DNA from: Cichorium intybus
Lineage: Eukaryota > Streptophyta > Magnoliopsida > Asterales > Asteraceae
Assembly: GCA_023525715.1 (NCBI GenBank)
Contig: CM042012.1
Location: 40,217,689-40,281,688 of the forward strand
Direction of reading: 5' to 3'
DNA length: 64,000 nucleotides
A program made the position numbers and the translations under genes. The notes beneath the pieces are model-generated. The model worked only from the letters and a program-made list of their open reading frames with translations. It was not told where the DNA came from and did not search any database. This document shows positions 13,778 through 26,394 of the stretch, piece after piece. Position 1 is the stretch's first letter; every line of letters starts with the position of its first letter.

Positions 13778-14554
13778 TTTTATGTTGGATTAGGTGTCTA
13801 AGTCATGACTTATAAATTGTATTTATCTTATTAATAGAAGAAAAGTTCATTTGGGTTACCCTCATAGCTAGAGGTTTAGTATAGAGTTCAGTAGAGAGAA
13901 AGGTTGATTTATTAAATGTTTAATAAATCAATAGAAATAAAATAAATAGTTTATTAATATATCAAAGTGATAATATATTAATTAGAAACTATATTAATTA
14001 ATTAGAAATTAATCTAGAAATTAATTGGATTTAATTTGGTGATTAATTTAATTAATTAAAAGTGCAGGGACTGGTTTTGTAATTATTCAATAGTTGAATA
14101 TTGACTGGCCAGTGGAAGCAAAGTGGTGGGCGAAATTATGAAGGGAGCCTCCATAATTTCGAAACCCTAATTAGGGTTTTAGAGGCTTGGTCCATTTGAT
14201 AAAAGGCTTGTCAAAAGTTGGGCTCCTCTAGGGTTTTGACTGTACCACCTGGAGGCTATAAATAGGAAACCCCTGGGGAACCCTAATCCTACGCCACCAT
14301 CACTCTGTCTCTCTGGAATTCTATTCTCCTCCTCTTGCTCGTGGGTGTGATCTCATTTGAGGCAGGACAATTGTGCTGCTGGCTTCAAGAAGAAAATCAA
14401 AGGTTGATTTTTCTTAATCAATTCTTTAGAAATAAATTGTTGGCCTTTAGGTTTTTGTTATATGTTCAATATTAGAAAAACATAGATCATCATTCTAGTT
14501 TTCATGTGAACTTAGGGTTATTAGTTCATTGATTGCTAAAAACCTTTCATTTTA
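13778..14554 (+). mobile_element. solo LTR (copia type) with TTTTA duplication, left arm
   Basis: The LTR runs 13783-14549 (767 bp), from TGTTGGATTAGGTGTCTAAG to GATTGCTAAAAACCTTTCA. TTTTA flanks it at 13778-13782 and 14550-14554. It lacks a primer-binding site and coding sequence, so it is a solo LTR left by LTR-LTR recombination. It is related along its length to the LTRs of the copia at 54692-62376 (769 bp). A TATA-like ctataaatagg lies near 14256-14266. Confidence 0.9.
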
Positions 14555-14559
14555 TTACT

Positions 14560-15258
14560 AGTTCATTTCGTGCATTTCCATATTTTAGCTCAAGTTGTAC
14601 TATTTGCAAATGATTATTACTAATAAATGTTCATATCATTGATTGAATATTAGTCTGAGTAAACATATTAGAGATTGAATGAATTAGTATTGGTAAATGT
14701 TAATCGGTCACAAAAGAAACGTTTCAAAACTAAATAACATTGTATTAAGGACTAATATTAAGTCACTAAAAAATCAGGCTGGGGACTATTACATTGTATC
14801 TGAGACTGTTATTTAGTCATTGAAAAATCGCACAAGAGACTGGATGAGATATCATCAAAGACTAATATTCTGTCCTAGAATGCAGTATCAGGGACTAATA
14901 TGACGTAAAATGGGATGTAAAGGAAACATATTTGAAACTGAATGAGATAGTATCAAGGACTGATATTCGGTCCTTAAAAGTAGCATCAGAGACTAATACG
15001 TCATAAAGTCGGGAGTTCAATGAAAACACAGTAGAGACTGAATGTGATAGTATCAAAGACTAATTTTTTGTCTTTGATACTTGAATGTATTAGGGACTGA
15101 CTTTTAGTCTTATATGTATAAAAAAACACCATCTAGGACTAGCTATCTGGGACTGACTAGGGACTAGCTAAATCAGTCCTAGATGCCCATCAGAGACTGA
15201 TTATTTACCATATGAGACTGATTTTGTCAGTCTTTGAAACCCTTTTTTCTTGTAGTAG
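14560..15258 (-). repeat. CACTA-type subterminal repeats, left arm
   Basis: Many short direct and inverted variants of GGGACTAATATTCAGTC and its complement are clustered here, ending in CCCTTTTTTCTTGTAGTAG at 15258. The canonical CACTA end would read TTCTTGTAGTG. Dense short subterminal repeats next to such an end are typical of En/Spm (CACTA) elements. The same block is mirrored at about 15369-16067. Confidence 0.6.
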
Positions 15259-16072
15259 ATATAGGTCTTTTTAGCACCAAAAGATTCATGAGAAATCTAG
15301 GAACTCTTTTCCAGCATAAGAAGACCTATATCTACTCATGAATCTTTTGGTGCTAAAAAGACCTATATCTACTACAAGAAAAAAGGGTTTCAAAGACTGA
15401 CAAAATCAGTCTCATATGGTAAATAATCAGTCTCTGATGGGCATCTAGGACTGATTTAGCTAGTCCCTAGTCAGTCCCAGATAGCTAGTCCTAGATGGTG
15501 TTTTTTTATACATATAAGACTAAAAGTCAGTCCCTAATACATTTAAGTATCAAAGACAAAAAATTAGTCTTTGATACTATCACATTCAGTCTCTACTGTG
15601 TTTTCATTGAACTCCCGACTTTATGACGTATTAGTCTCTGATGCTACTTTTAAGGACCGAATATCAGTCCTTGATACTATCTCATTCAGTTTCCAATATG
15701 TTTCCTTTACATCCCATTTTACGTCATATTAGTCCCTGATACTGCATTCTAGGACAGAATATTAGTCTTTGATGATATCTCATCCAGTCTCTTGTGCGAT
15801 TTTTCAATGACTAAATAACAGTCTCAGATACAATGTAATAGTCCCCAGCCTGATTTTTTAGTGACTTAATATTAGTCCTTAATACAATGTTATTTAGTTT
15901 TGAAACGTTTCTTTTGTGACCGATTAACATTTACCAATACTAATTCATTCAATCTCTAATATGTTTACTCAGACTAATATTCAATCAATGATATGAACAT
16001 TTATTAGTAATAATCATTTGCAAATAGTACAACTTGAGCTAAAATATGGAAATGCACGAAATGAACTAGTAA

Positions 16073-16849
16073 TAAAATGAAAGGTTTTTAGCAATCAATG
16101 AACTAATAACCCTAAGTTCACATGAAAACTAGAATGATGATCTATGTTTTTCTAATATTGAACATATAACAAAAACCTAAAGGCCAACAATTTATTTCTA
16201 AAGAATTGATTAAGAAAAATCAATCTTTGATTTTCTTCTTGAAGCCAGCAGCACAATTGTCCTGCCTCAAATGAGATCACACCCACGAGCAAGAGGAGGA
16301 GAATAGAATTCCAGAGAGACAGAGTGATGGTGGCGCAGGATTATGGTTCCCCAGGGGTTCCCTATTTATAGCCTCCAGGTGGTACAGTCAAAACCCTAGA
16401 GGAGCCCAACTTTTGACAAGCCTTTTATCAAATGGACCAAGCCTCTAAAACCCTAATTAGGGTTTCGAAATTATGGAGGCTCCCTTCATAATTTCGCCCA
16501 CCACTTTGCTTCCACTGGCCAGTCAATATTCAACTATTGAATAATTACAAAACCAGTCCCTGCACTTTTAATTAATTAAATTAATTACCAAATTAAATCC
16601 AATTAATTTCTAGATTAATTTCTAATTAATTAATATAGTTTCTAATTAATATATTATCACTTTGATATATTAATAAACTATTTATTTTATTTCTATTGAT
16701 TTATTAAACATTTAATAAATCAACCTTTCTCTCTACTGAACTCTATACTAAACCTCTAGCTATGAGGGCAACACAAATGAACTTTTCTTCTATTAATAAG
16801 ATAAATACAATTTATAAGTCATGACTTAGACACCTAATCCAACATAAAA
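16073..16849 (-). mobile_element. solo LTR (copia type), right arm mirror copy
   Basis: This is the mirror copy of 13778-14554, with the LTR at 16078-16844 on the minus strand and the same flanking TTTTA duplication. Having both LTR and target duplication in both arms shows that the inverted duplication happened after the LTR insertion and after its reduction to a solo LTR. Confidence 0.9.
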
Positions 16850-16913
16850 AGGTGAACAATAGTCATGACATCGACATATATCTAACTCTAACAATAATAA
16901 AAAACTAACCAAA

Positions 16914-17361
16914 CTAAACCATATGTAAAAAAAGGTTAAAAGTTAAAGAAAGGTCATGACTACTACTCTTGCTCTCTAATAGATTTGCTATAACATCATG
17001 CATAGGATCTCTATCTTTATCGGCTGGATACACTATGTTTTGAAAATCTGGAAACTTTGAGATCATAAATTTTGTCATTTTTTCATATTTTTCATCACCT
17101 TGTTTGACTTTCTCCTTGCTTACTCGAAGGCTCTTCCTTGAGTACAACAATATCACTTTTCATATCTTCTTCATCTTTTAAGGCTGATTGAGAGGGTTCC
17201 GTTGCTGACAAGTATATCTTATTTCTACATGACGGTTCCATGTGATGGCTCCCGTCTAAATAGTAATATTTCATGCTTGGCACAAACACTAGTAATAATA
17301 CTGTAGTTTGAATTTTGAAACAAACGAAGAAATAGAGGAAATATATATAAAACTTACGCAT
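16914..17361 (-). pseudogene. unassigned coding-like remnant
   Basis: Two overlapping minus-strand ORFs (17361-17095 and 17156-16914) read in different frames as a Lys/Glu/Ser-rich segment (SALKDEEDMKSDIVVLKEEPSSKQ, then KYEKMTKFMISKFPDFQ and DPMHDVIANLLESKSS). The composition looks protein-like and a frameshift would join them. I do not recognise the family. Its place inside a candidate CACTA element allows either a decayed transposon protein or a captured host fragment. Confidence 0.35.
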
Positions 17362-18590
17362 AATCTATTAATCACTCTTCTTTATTTTCTTTCGCTACTT
17401 TCTCTCATATATGGAGTTCCATAAGGTATAGGTTTCTACAATAGATAACATGAAATGAATGATCAGTTTATTCATAAAAAATATAATTGATCACGTCATG
17501 TAGGAACATAAAAAGAGAGCTGCAATGCAACATACATATATCAATCACTTATTAATTGGCAAAACTAATTAAATTGGCATATAATGCTAATAGAGGTGAG
17601 AAGTGGGGAATAGTGATAAGTACATGAGTTGGTAGGAATTACAAAGAAATTGGTAATGTTAGCTTAACTTCTCATCTATACGTAACAATTGAGCTGTCTT
17701 ATGTTATGAAATTTTGGGGACGAATTGGTATATCAATAGCACTGAAATCAAAGGATAGAATCCAAATTTGAGAAATTAGTTTCTTAAGTCAAGACCACTA
17801 AAAACAAAGGAGACAATCCAAATACACATGACTGTGCAATTTGTGCATTTTAACAAACTAAATACACATCAATGATTCCCGTTATGGACATAAAGAAAAA
17901 AAGCCACGTTACCTTTAGGTTTTTGAAAAGAAGTAGAAACGAACAAAGAAATCCAATGCACATCCTGTGTAACTCTCAATTCTGCAACTCGTGCAATTTT
18001 GAAAACAAAAACCGCATCAAACAAGTCATTTAATTCATAAAACGAAATTACACATTACCTGTTTTGACATGTATCTTTGCTGATGCTTCTAAGTTATCCA
18101 AACTAATAATTTCAGATAGTAGGAAAAATTAGCAAAATTATACCACTTTCTCCCTCTTTCCCCCTTCTTAGGAACCTCACATCTCAAATCCCTTTATCGA
18201 TCCCTTATTCTCCGATTGTTCTCTCCGATTTCGTGATCGACGCACACATGTATGCGCTTCGTTCTTCTTTCCCGCTCCATAAAACCCTAGACGGGTTTAT
18301 GTTTGTGTATTATTATAAAATTTTCCAATGATAACATAAATGAACTATATACATATGTTATGCATCTTTTTATTTTCCTTTTATTTTTTATCTATTAACA
18401 AAAATACAAAAAATATATTTTACTTTTAATATTTCTTTTTCAACTAACAAATATAATAGATTATATATTTTGTTTTTCATTTAAAACAAAAAGGGTTTTA
18501 ATTATTTATAAATCGATTCGAATTTTGAGCTAATACTTCTTAAGCCATAATACTTTTTTTTTTTAAAATAACTAAAATTTCGAATACATT
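17362..18590. other. unassigned interior, possibly captured UTR-like sequence
   Basis: No supported ORF. Around 18150-18290 a CT-rich run followed by a short ATG frame looks like a plant 5' UTR, but no coding continuation was found. Confidence 0.3.
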
Positions 18591-18972
18591 TGCAATGTAT
18601 TTGTACCTTTAAATATTAGAGACTAAAATTCAGTCCCTAATAACTTTCGTATAGAAATAAAGTCAATGCAAGTATATTAGGCACTAAAATTCAGTCTCCA
18701 AAAGTTTCCTACAAAAGTTAAAACCGTGACAAGTCCATTAGAGACTGAATTTAGGTCCCTAATGCATTTCCCTCCAAATCAAAACTCGCACAAACATATT
18801 AAGGACTAAATTTCAGTCTCGAATAGGTTTGGTCAGTCTCTAAGGATTTGTATTTTCAAATCAGTCCCAAATAATATATGAGACTGATTCTTAAATCCTA
18901 AATATGTGGTATCCGAGACAGATTAATCAGTCTTAGATAATCTAGTCCCAGATGCCCATTTTTCTTGTAGTG

Positions 18973-19956
<984 letters not shown>

Positions 19957-20024
<68 letters not shown>
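19957..20024. repeat. (AT)n-(GT)n microsatellite
   Basis: About 42 bp of AT followed by about 27 bp of GT. Confidence 0.95.
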
Positions 20025-20182
20025 TTATGGATATTAATATCCATATTATGCAAGATGAATATGCATACACAATATGTATATGTATATGAATATTTATATG
20101 TATATTAACTGAATAAACATATACATACATGTGGTTATGCATATGCATATATGTGTGTATATGCATACATACGTACATACAT

Positions 20183-20566
<384 letters not shown>

Positions 20567-20569
20567 TTT

Positions 20570-20697
<128 letters not shown>

Positions 20698-20759
20698 TAA
20701 GTTTTATTTCCAACAAGAAGTATAGGAGATAATGCTTATTCGAAAGACTAAAGTTTAAA

Positions 20760-21480
20760 GAGATACAGTAATGTAATCTTCCCAAGTATCGATAATACTT
20801 CGGTAGCGTCTGGGATGCAGTACTCGAAGAAGTAATGGAATGGAGTATTTTTTCGGAATGAAAAAGATAATTTTGGTTACTCGAATGAATGAAATGGAGC
20901 ATTTATCATGGAATGCGATTACTTCTTTATGACTGAATTTCATTCCATGAGGAAGTGGTTTTTTTTCATTCCTTCATGGAATAGAATGATATATAATACA
21001 ATTATATCACTTTCTCTTATAATATTCAATAAATATCAATTGTTTTTAAAATTTGAAAACTTCATTAATTTTTTTTATTTTTAAAAATTAAATAATTTTT
21101 TATTATATTTATATTTTAATATTTTATGGTATATTGTTCCTTTTATTTTGTAACTTTTTCTTAAACTATAGATAATTGTTTTTCAATTATTTGCACAACA
21201 TATGATATGTATTTTGAATGAAATGAAATATGTTTATATGTAATTTATTTAAAGATATATATATTTTTTAACAAAAAGATATTTTATAACATAACATTCT
21301 TTTCTTTATTATCAAATTTAATGTATTTTGTTTTTATATATTAATATTAAAACACTATATTTGAATGATTTATTTAATTCATTCAAGCCAACCAAACACG
21401 GCAATGAGATGTAATGATTCATTCTATTACATTGCCTATTCCATTACGCCGTCAATTCCATTCCTGACATAATTTCATTC
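20760..21480. mobile_element. possible MITE with GGAATG-rich ends
   Basis: The left part (20800-20960) repeats TGGAATG/ATTCCAT words and the right part (21385-21480) has CATTCAAGCCAACCAAACACGG, then CATTC/CCATTAC words in the opposite sense, with AT-rich sequence between. The AACCAAACACGGC phrase is common at ends of Tourist- or hAT-type MITEs. No target duplication was defined, so the call is weak. Confidence 0.35.
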
Positions 21481-22877
21481 AGTCGTTCCAAACATTCAAT
21501 TGTCACCATGCAATCACTGTCACCATTAATGTATAATATTCTTTAAATACCTTGTTGCTATCATGGTTTCGAACTCGTTATCCACCATGTTCACCCTCTC
21601 TAACTATTATTCCATCTCCCACAGGAAGTTGTTGAACCATCTAGCATCAATTGAAGTCTCCATTTCACCCACCCTTTTCTCCAAGGTTCTCATCATATCC
21701 TTAGACTTATGTCGATTATGTATGCCCCATGATGGATCTACTCTCAATCATGGTTCTCATTGATCACCATAACACTGGAAACAACATCGACTTTGTATGA
21801 GTCAATTGATATACTCCAATTCCACTTGTCCTAGACTTGATCATTCAAGCTCCTTATCAACCAAATCAATCAACTATAAATCACAACCACCAAACAAAGC
21901 AAATAAAACTATATAACTAGATGTCTGATGGATTCATTGTCTTAGAACTTGTACAAGAATGAAATGCGACTACAAATGGAAGAAGACATGCATACTTATA
22001 CTTGAGATGTTGCGGAGAAACAAAAAAGGAAAACGCCAAGGGACAAGAGGAACTAAAAAGCAACTTCGTTATTTCAGAATTCTTTCTAAAAGCTTACTAC
22101 AATATGTACAAGCAAATACATCTTAATAATAGGCGTATTGATCGTATAACAATTGAGTGATTAAATTATTAAGCATTACAAAAATTTTCATTTTTTCTTT
22201 CAAATATAGATGATTTTTTGGACAACCAACCAAATATTATTAATAAAAACCCGCGAGAAGGTAACCAATTAGATTGAATTACTTTATAATAGGATTTTTA
22301 AGCTAATCTACCCATCCAAACTTAAGTTTTTAGCACCGACTAGAACTCCAGAAGAAAGATTTGGCAACAATAGCCTCAAACAAAGTACCCTTCCTCATCT
22401 TTGACACCCGGAATAGGATACTATTTTGAAACATCCAAAATTATCTAAAGCGTTATAAAAATCACTACTTTAAACTGTTTCTTAACCACTACTTTAAGAC
22501 GAGAACCATCCCCCAAAGAGAAAAATGAAATAAGGTCCATAGAGATGGGAACACGAACATTCAAGCATCTACAAACCTTATTTCGTAGAACTTGAGTCAC
22601 TAAACACTAAATCAACAAGTGAGATCCCATTTCGACATGATAAAGAGTAAAATCCTAACAATATATTGGATATACTATTTAAAAATTGAGCTTTTTAGCT
22701 GAATTTTAATTTAGTGATGTTAGGATTTTTAGGATTTTCATCTCCTTTGGTAAATTTAAATGACTATAAAAACCATAAGCTGGGTTGTCAACTCACATCT
22801 AATTGTCTGCCCAATATTCTGTTGTTTCTCATATGGGAGCTGATTCGTACACAACAAATTTTTGTTGTATACAACAA
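21481..22877. other. no gene recognised
   Basis: ORFs at 21563-21763 and 22714-22902 have no recognisable motif. The region is AT-rich, and no end structure or repeated unit was defined. Confidence 0.35.
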
Positions 22878-23099
22878 CACTACTAGAAAAGGGGGCATTT
22901 AGCCACGAGAAATAGCCACACAATTTTTGCGTGGTTAAATAACCACGTATTTACCACGCATCAGTAACAAAACATGAAACCCTAAATTTAGCCACGCATT
23001 TGTGACGAAACGACAACAAAACCTGTATTTCGTTGTTGTTGAGTGGTAAATTTTACAATGCTTTAGCCACGCAATAAGAATTTCATGGGAGTTGCGTGG

Positions 23100-23228
<129 letters not shown>

Positions 23229-23477
23229 AGAAATGGAAAATAATAATCAAAATAAAGTGTGGGTATGGCGTGGGTATATATAACCACTCATTTGCCACGG
23301 AACAAAAGGAAGAGTTGTGGATATGGCGTGACTAAATTGTCACGCAACTACAACGGAAAGCTATATTTTTTTTAATGCAGAACGTACAAGCGTGACTAGC
23401 GTTGTTTAGTAAAAGCGGTTTGGTGGTTAAGGCGTGGCTAAATAACCACACATCTGCCACTAAAACATTTAAAGTCG

Positions 23478-23548
23478 AAAAAAGTAGGAGTCAGGATTCG
23501 AACCCTAGTCTCCTCTGTGGGGGAACATCAACTACCACTTCGACTATA
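23478..23548 (-). other. tRNA-like Pol III box pair (weak)
   Basis: On the minus strand, TATAGTCGAAGTGGTAG (A-box-like, about 23531-23548) is followed 30-40 bp later by GGGTTCGAATCC (B-box-like, about 23493-23505) and a T6 run (23478-23483). The spacing is tRNA-like, but the T-arm stem has mismatches and no clean cloverleaf can be drawn. It is better seen as a tRNA-derived remnant than as a tRNA gene. Confidence 0.35.
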
Positions 23549-23611
23549 AGCCTCATCCGGTTCATATATCATTTCCGTTAAATATATTCCTTTCGTATAA
23601 CTAATTATTGC

Positions 23612-23652
<41 letters not shown>

Positions 23653-23725
23653 GTCTCATAATTATAATTATTATTATTGTTAATATTATTAATATTATTA
23701 TTTTTTTCATTTTATGTTTACGCAA
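23534..23725. repeat. direct duplication flanking the SINE, copy A
   Basis: The 192-bp segment begins ACCACTTCGACTATAAGCC and ends TTTATGTTTACGCAA, with a (TTA)n tract inside. It matches copy B (23981-24202), with a few substitutions, and the length difference lies in the (TTA)n tract. The SINE starts at the next base. Confidence 0.92.
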
Positions 23726-23980
23726 TGCCTAGTGGATAAGGGTTAGGACTCTTTCTCTTCCCCATAAAGAGGTTCCAAGTTCTAATCTCACTCCATCCCT
23801 TTCCCCATAGGGAGTGTTAGGTTTCAATCAGGGGATGGCCACTGGCCACCTCTCTACCCCCGTAGGTGATTGACCCGGACCACCCTGCTGCCAGGTGTGC
23901 GTGGGTCCCGAGGTTGCTTCATCAGGGTTATCCAAAGGATGGGTCGGGTGGGGTCCTCGAATATCAAAAAAAAAAAAAAA
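23726..23980 (+). mobile_element. tRNA-derived SINE with poly(A) tail
   Basis: The head reads TGCCTAGTGGATAAGGG (A-box-like at about 23727-23741), with a degenerate B-box-like AGTTCTAATCT near 23778-23788. The body is GC-richer (GTGATTGACCCGGACCACC..GGTGTGCGTGGGTCCCGAGG). It ends in a run of 15 A (23966-23980). A tRNA-like head, ~255-bp length, no ORF and an A tail are the features of a plant SINE moved by LINE machinery. It lies inside the CACTA element, and both its ends coincide with the ends of the ~200-bp direct duplication. Confidence 0.8.
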
Positions 23981-24058
23981 ACCACTTCGACTATAAGCCT
24001 CATCCGGTTCATATATCCTTTCCGTTAAATATATTCCTTTCGTATAACTAATTATTGC

Positions 24059-24127
<69 letters not shown>

Positions 24128-24202
24128 CAGTCTCATAATTATAATTATTATTATTGTTAATATTATTAATATTAGTATTTTTTTCATTTTATGTTTACGC
24201 AA
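23981..24202. repeat. direct duplication flanking the SINE, copy B
   Basis: 222 bp starting ACCACTTCGACTATAAGCC straight after the SINE poly(A) and ending TTTATGTTTACGCAA. The (TTA)n tract (about 24057-24127) is about 27 bp longer than in copy A. Confidence 0.92.
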
Positions 24203-24716
24203 TAATAAAAACATCCGTGGGTATTACGTTTTATGTTTTCGCAATAAACGCATATAGTTTTAATACACCAACACATTGATGCACAATCACTCATACTCAT
24301 AGACACACACACATACACACAGACGTATACATATACTTTAAACACACATACATACTTATACCCATACACTCACACATTGTATGAGCATGCGTATTGATTA
24401 GAAGGATATAAAGAGAGTGTGTGTGCGTGTGTATATGAGTGTGTTTGAGTATGAGTATATATGAGAATGTGTGTATATGAGAACGTGTGTCTATGAGTAT
24501 GAGTGTGTGTTAATATTACAAGTTCTTATACACCTTGAAATGATAAAGTTTTAATTGAGTAACGGGTTTGGAAGGTGTACACACTTGTGTGTAAATCAAA
24601 TTTACATATAAACTCGGTAATATAAAGATAATAAAGTATAATATGGATGTGAAAAAATGAACCAAAAAAAATAATGTTTGCCCATCAAAAAACGAAAAAT
24701 ACAAAAAAAATCTATG

Positions 24717-24854
24717 GTTATTGCGTGGCTAATTAACCACGCATTTACCACGCACACAGGCAGTGCGTGGCTATTGCGTGGTAAATTAACTACGCGATAG
24801 CCACACACTGCCTGTGTGTGTGATAAATGCGTGGTTAATTAACCATGCAATAAC
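24717..24854. repeat. 65-bp arm hairpin in the CACTA subterminal region
   Basis: The arms 24717-24781 and 24790-24854 are inverted copies with about 90 percent identity by eye, around the 8-bp loop TAAATTAA. They contain AATTAACCACGCATTTA and ACAGGCAGTG. The structure is made of the same GTGGTTAA..TTAACCAC repeats that mark the element ends. Confidence 0.85.
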
Positions 24855-24935
24855 CACGGATGTGGTGTGGTTAAGGCGCGTGGTTATTAATTAGCAAAAA
24901 GTGAGTGTCTATTGCGTGGCTAAAGCGTGGATACC

Positions 24936-25397
24936 TGTTGAGTTAAGTTTGTGATGAAGTGCCACCCAATCCGAAGACCTAATGTTTTGATAAGAAGACT
25001 CCAAATTCTGAAGACTCCGAAGGGTATATCCTGGAGGATCCGAAGACTTATCTGGTGTAACAACTTTTGGTGCACGCATGACTGCAGAGTACGTGGTGCA
25101 TGAATCTTCACTCCTATTGGCTAGTACACTGATAGGATATTCTCTGTAATAATTTGTACTATGCGTATCACTGATCATGTATAAATATCAGTGATACCAT
25201 TTCGTGTCGAGTATGTGATTGCATCTTCCCATTGTAAAACCCTAATCGTTTAATCCAAGCATTCGACACACGTTATCCAATTTTATTGTGTTATTAATTG
25301 TTCTTACTTATATTTGCTTGTGTGAGTTGCTTAGAATGATTCATCTTGGTAGATTACTAGTCATATCTCACTGTTTGATCGATTTCAACACCCAACA
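24936..25397 (+). repeat. 5' LTR of the outer element
   Basis: 462 bp with TG..CA ends. A TATA-like tataaatatc lies near 25181-25190. Confidence 0.93.
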
Positions 25398-25399
25398 AG

Positions 25400-25413
25400 T
25401 GGTATCAGAGCAG
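25400..25413 (+). promoter_or_regulatory. primer-binding site of the outer element
   Basis: TGGTATCAGAGCAGG, two bases after the 5' LTR, is complementary to the 3' end of initiator methionine tRNA, the usual primer of plant copia elements. Confidence 0.85.
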
Positions 25414-26394
25414 GACAGCTCGAAAACCTGTTCTTAGAGCTTCATTTCATCATTATAGTTCTAGATCTGAATTGTTTCTCAGATCTAGCATTCCGCAACT
25501 GTTAACTGTCTCTATTACTCTGAAAAGATCCTGTTGAAATTCGTTCAAAATGACTGATTCTAATGCTTCTTATGCTAATATGCTCAACTATGCCAATCTG
25601 ATTGGTTCCTCCATTAAAGCTCCTGTTCTTGTTCCAACCTACTACGATTAGTGGGTTGATCGTATGAAGGATTATCTTGAAGGTCTTGATGAAGCGGAGG
25701 ACATCTGGAGATCTGTAAAAGATGGTCCTCACACTGACATTGAAGGACGTTTCATTGATATGGATGATGATGAAGCTGCTGGTGTTCTGAATGCAGCAGA
25801 CTTAATGAATGTTAGAAATGATGAAAGAGCTATGCGAGAACTTCGAAGTGGACTTGGACCTGATGTTCGACATCACATCTCTGGAGCAAAATCTGCTAAA
25901 GAGATTTGGGATCGATTGACTGTTCGTTTTGCTGGTGATAATACTTTGCAATCGAGTGTTGTTCAAGAAGTTCTAGCTGACTTCAGTAACTTCAAACAAC
26001 AAGAGAATGAAACTTTGGAGCAAGCTTATGAAAGATATAGCAAAATGGTGTATGAACTGGAAAAATATGGGGAAACTCGAAGTCAACAATAGGTCAACAT
26101 CAGGTTTCTCTACAGCTTAAGGCCTGAATGGAGACCCATTATGCTGATGATTAAATCTTATGAAAATATCAACACATATTCACTAGATGCTCTATATAAT
26201 CTCATCAAATCTCATGAGCCTGACATCTATGGAAGAAGAAGTGAGAAGGATGGTTCAAGTTCATTAGCCCTTATGTCAAATGTTGAAGAAGAAGAAGACA
26301 AGGAAAAGCCTGATGGTTATATGGAAGGAGAGAACGGAGAATCGATTGCTTTGTATGCTGCAAACAATCGTAGGTTTAGAAAACCCTTTGTGAA

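Larger units (their letters stand above)
13681..16946. repeat. 1.6-kb nearly perfect inverted duplication
   Basis: Positions x and 30627-x are complementary from 13681/16946 inward to 15292/15335. That gives two 1612-bp arms around a 42-bp spacer (15293-15334). The same axis holds at the outer edge, at both ends of the solo LTRs and at the inner edge, so the arms carry no net indel. I noticed roughly ten mismatches by eye. Each arm holds the same solo LTR with its TTTTA duplication and a block of repeats around GACTAATATTCAGTCCCT. The spacer contains a short copy of AGACCTATATCTA, also present in the right arm next to the axis. Transcription across it would give a long hairpin RNA. Confidence 0.93.
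15370..18972. mobile_element. candidate CACTA-type element (right arm outward)
   Basis: One end at 15370 reads TACTACAAGAAAAAAGGG; the other at 18972 reads, reverse-complemented, CACTACAAGAAAAATGGGC. Both ends are followed inward by GACTGATT/AATCAGTC subterminal repeats (15380-16060 and 18600-18960). The interior includes the minus-strand solo LTR and about 1.6 kb of unassigned sequence. No matching 3-bp target duplication was found, and the left end has T instead of C as its first base. The two ends may therefore belong to different copies. Confidence 0.4.

Noticed and set aside
23478..23548. Possible tRNA gene on the minus strand
   Set aside because: A and B box-like words are present but no cloverleaf with paired acceptor and T stems can be drawn, so it is listed only as tRNA-like.
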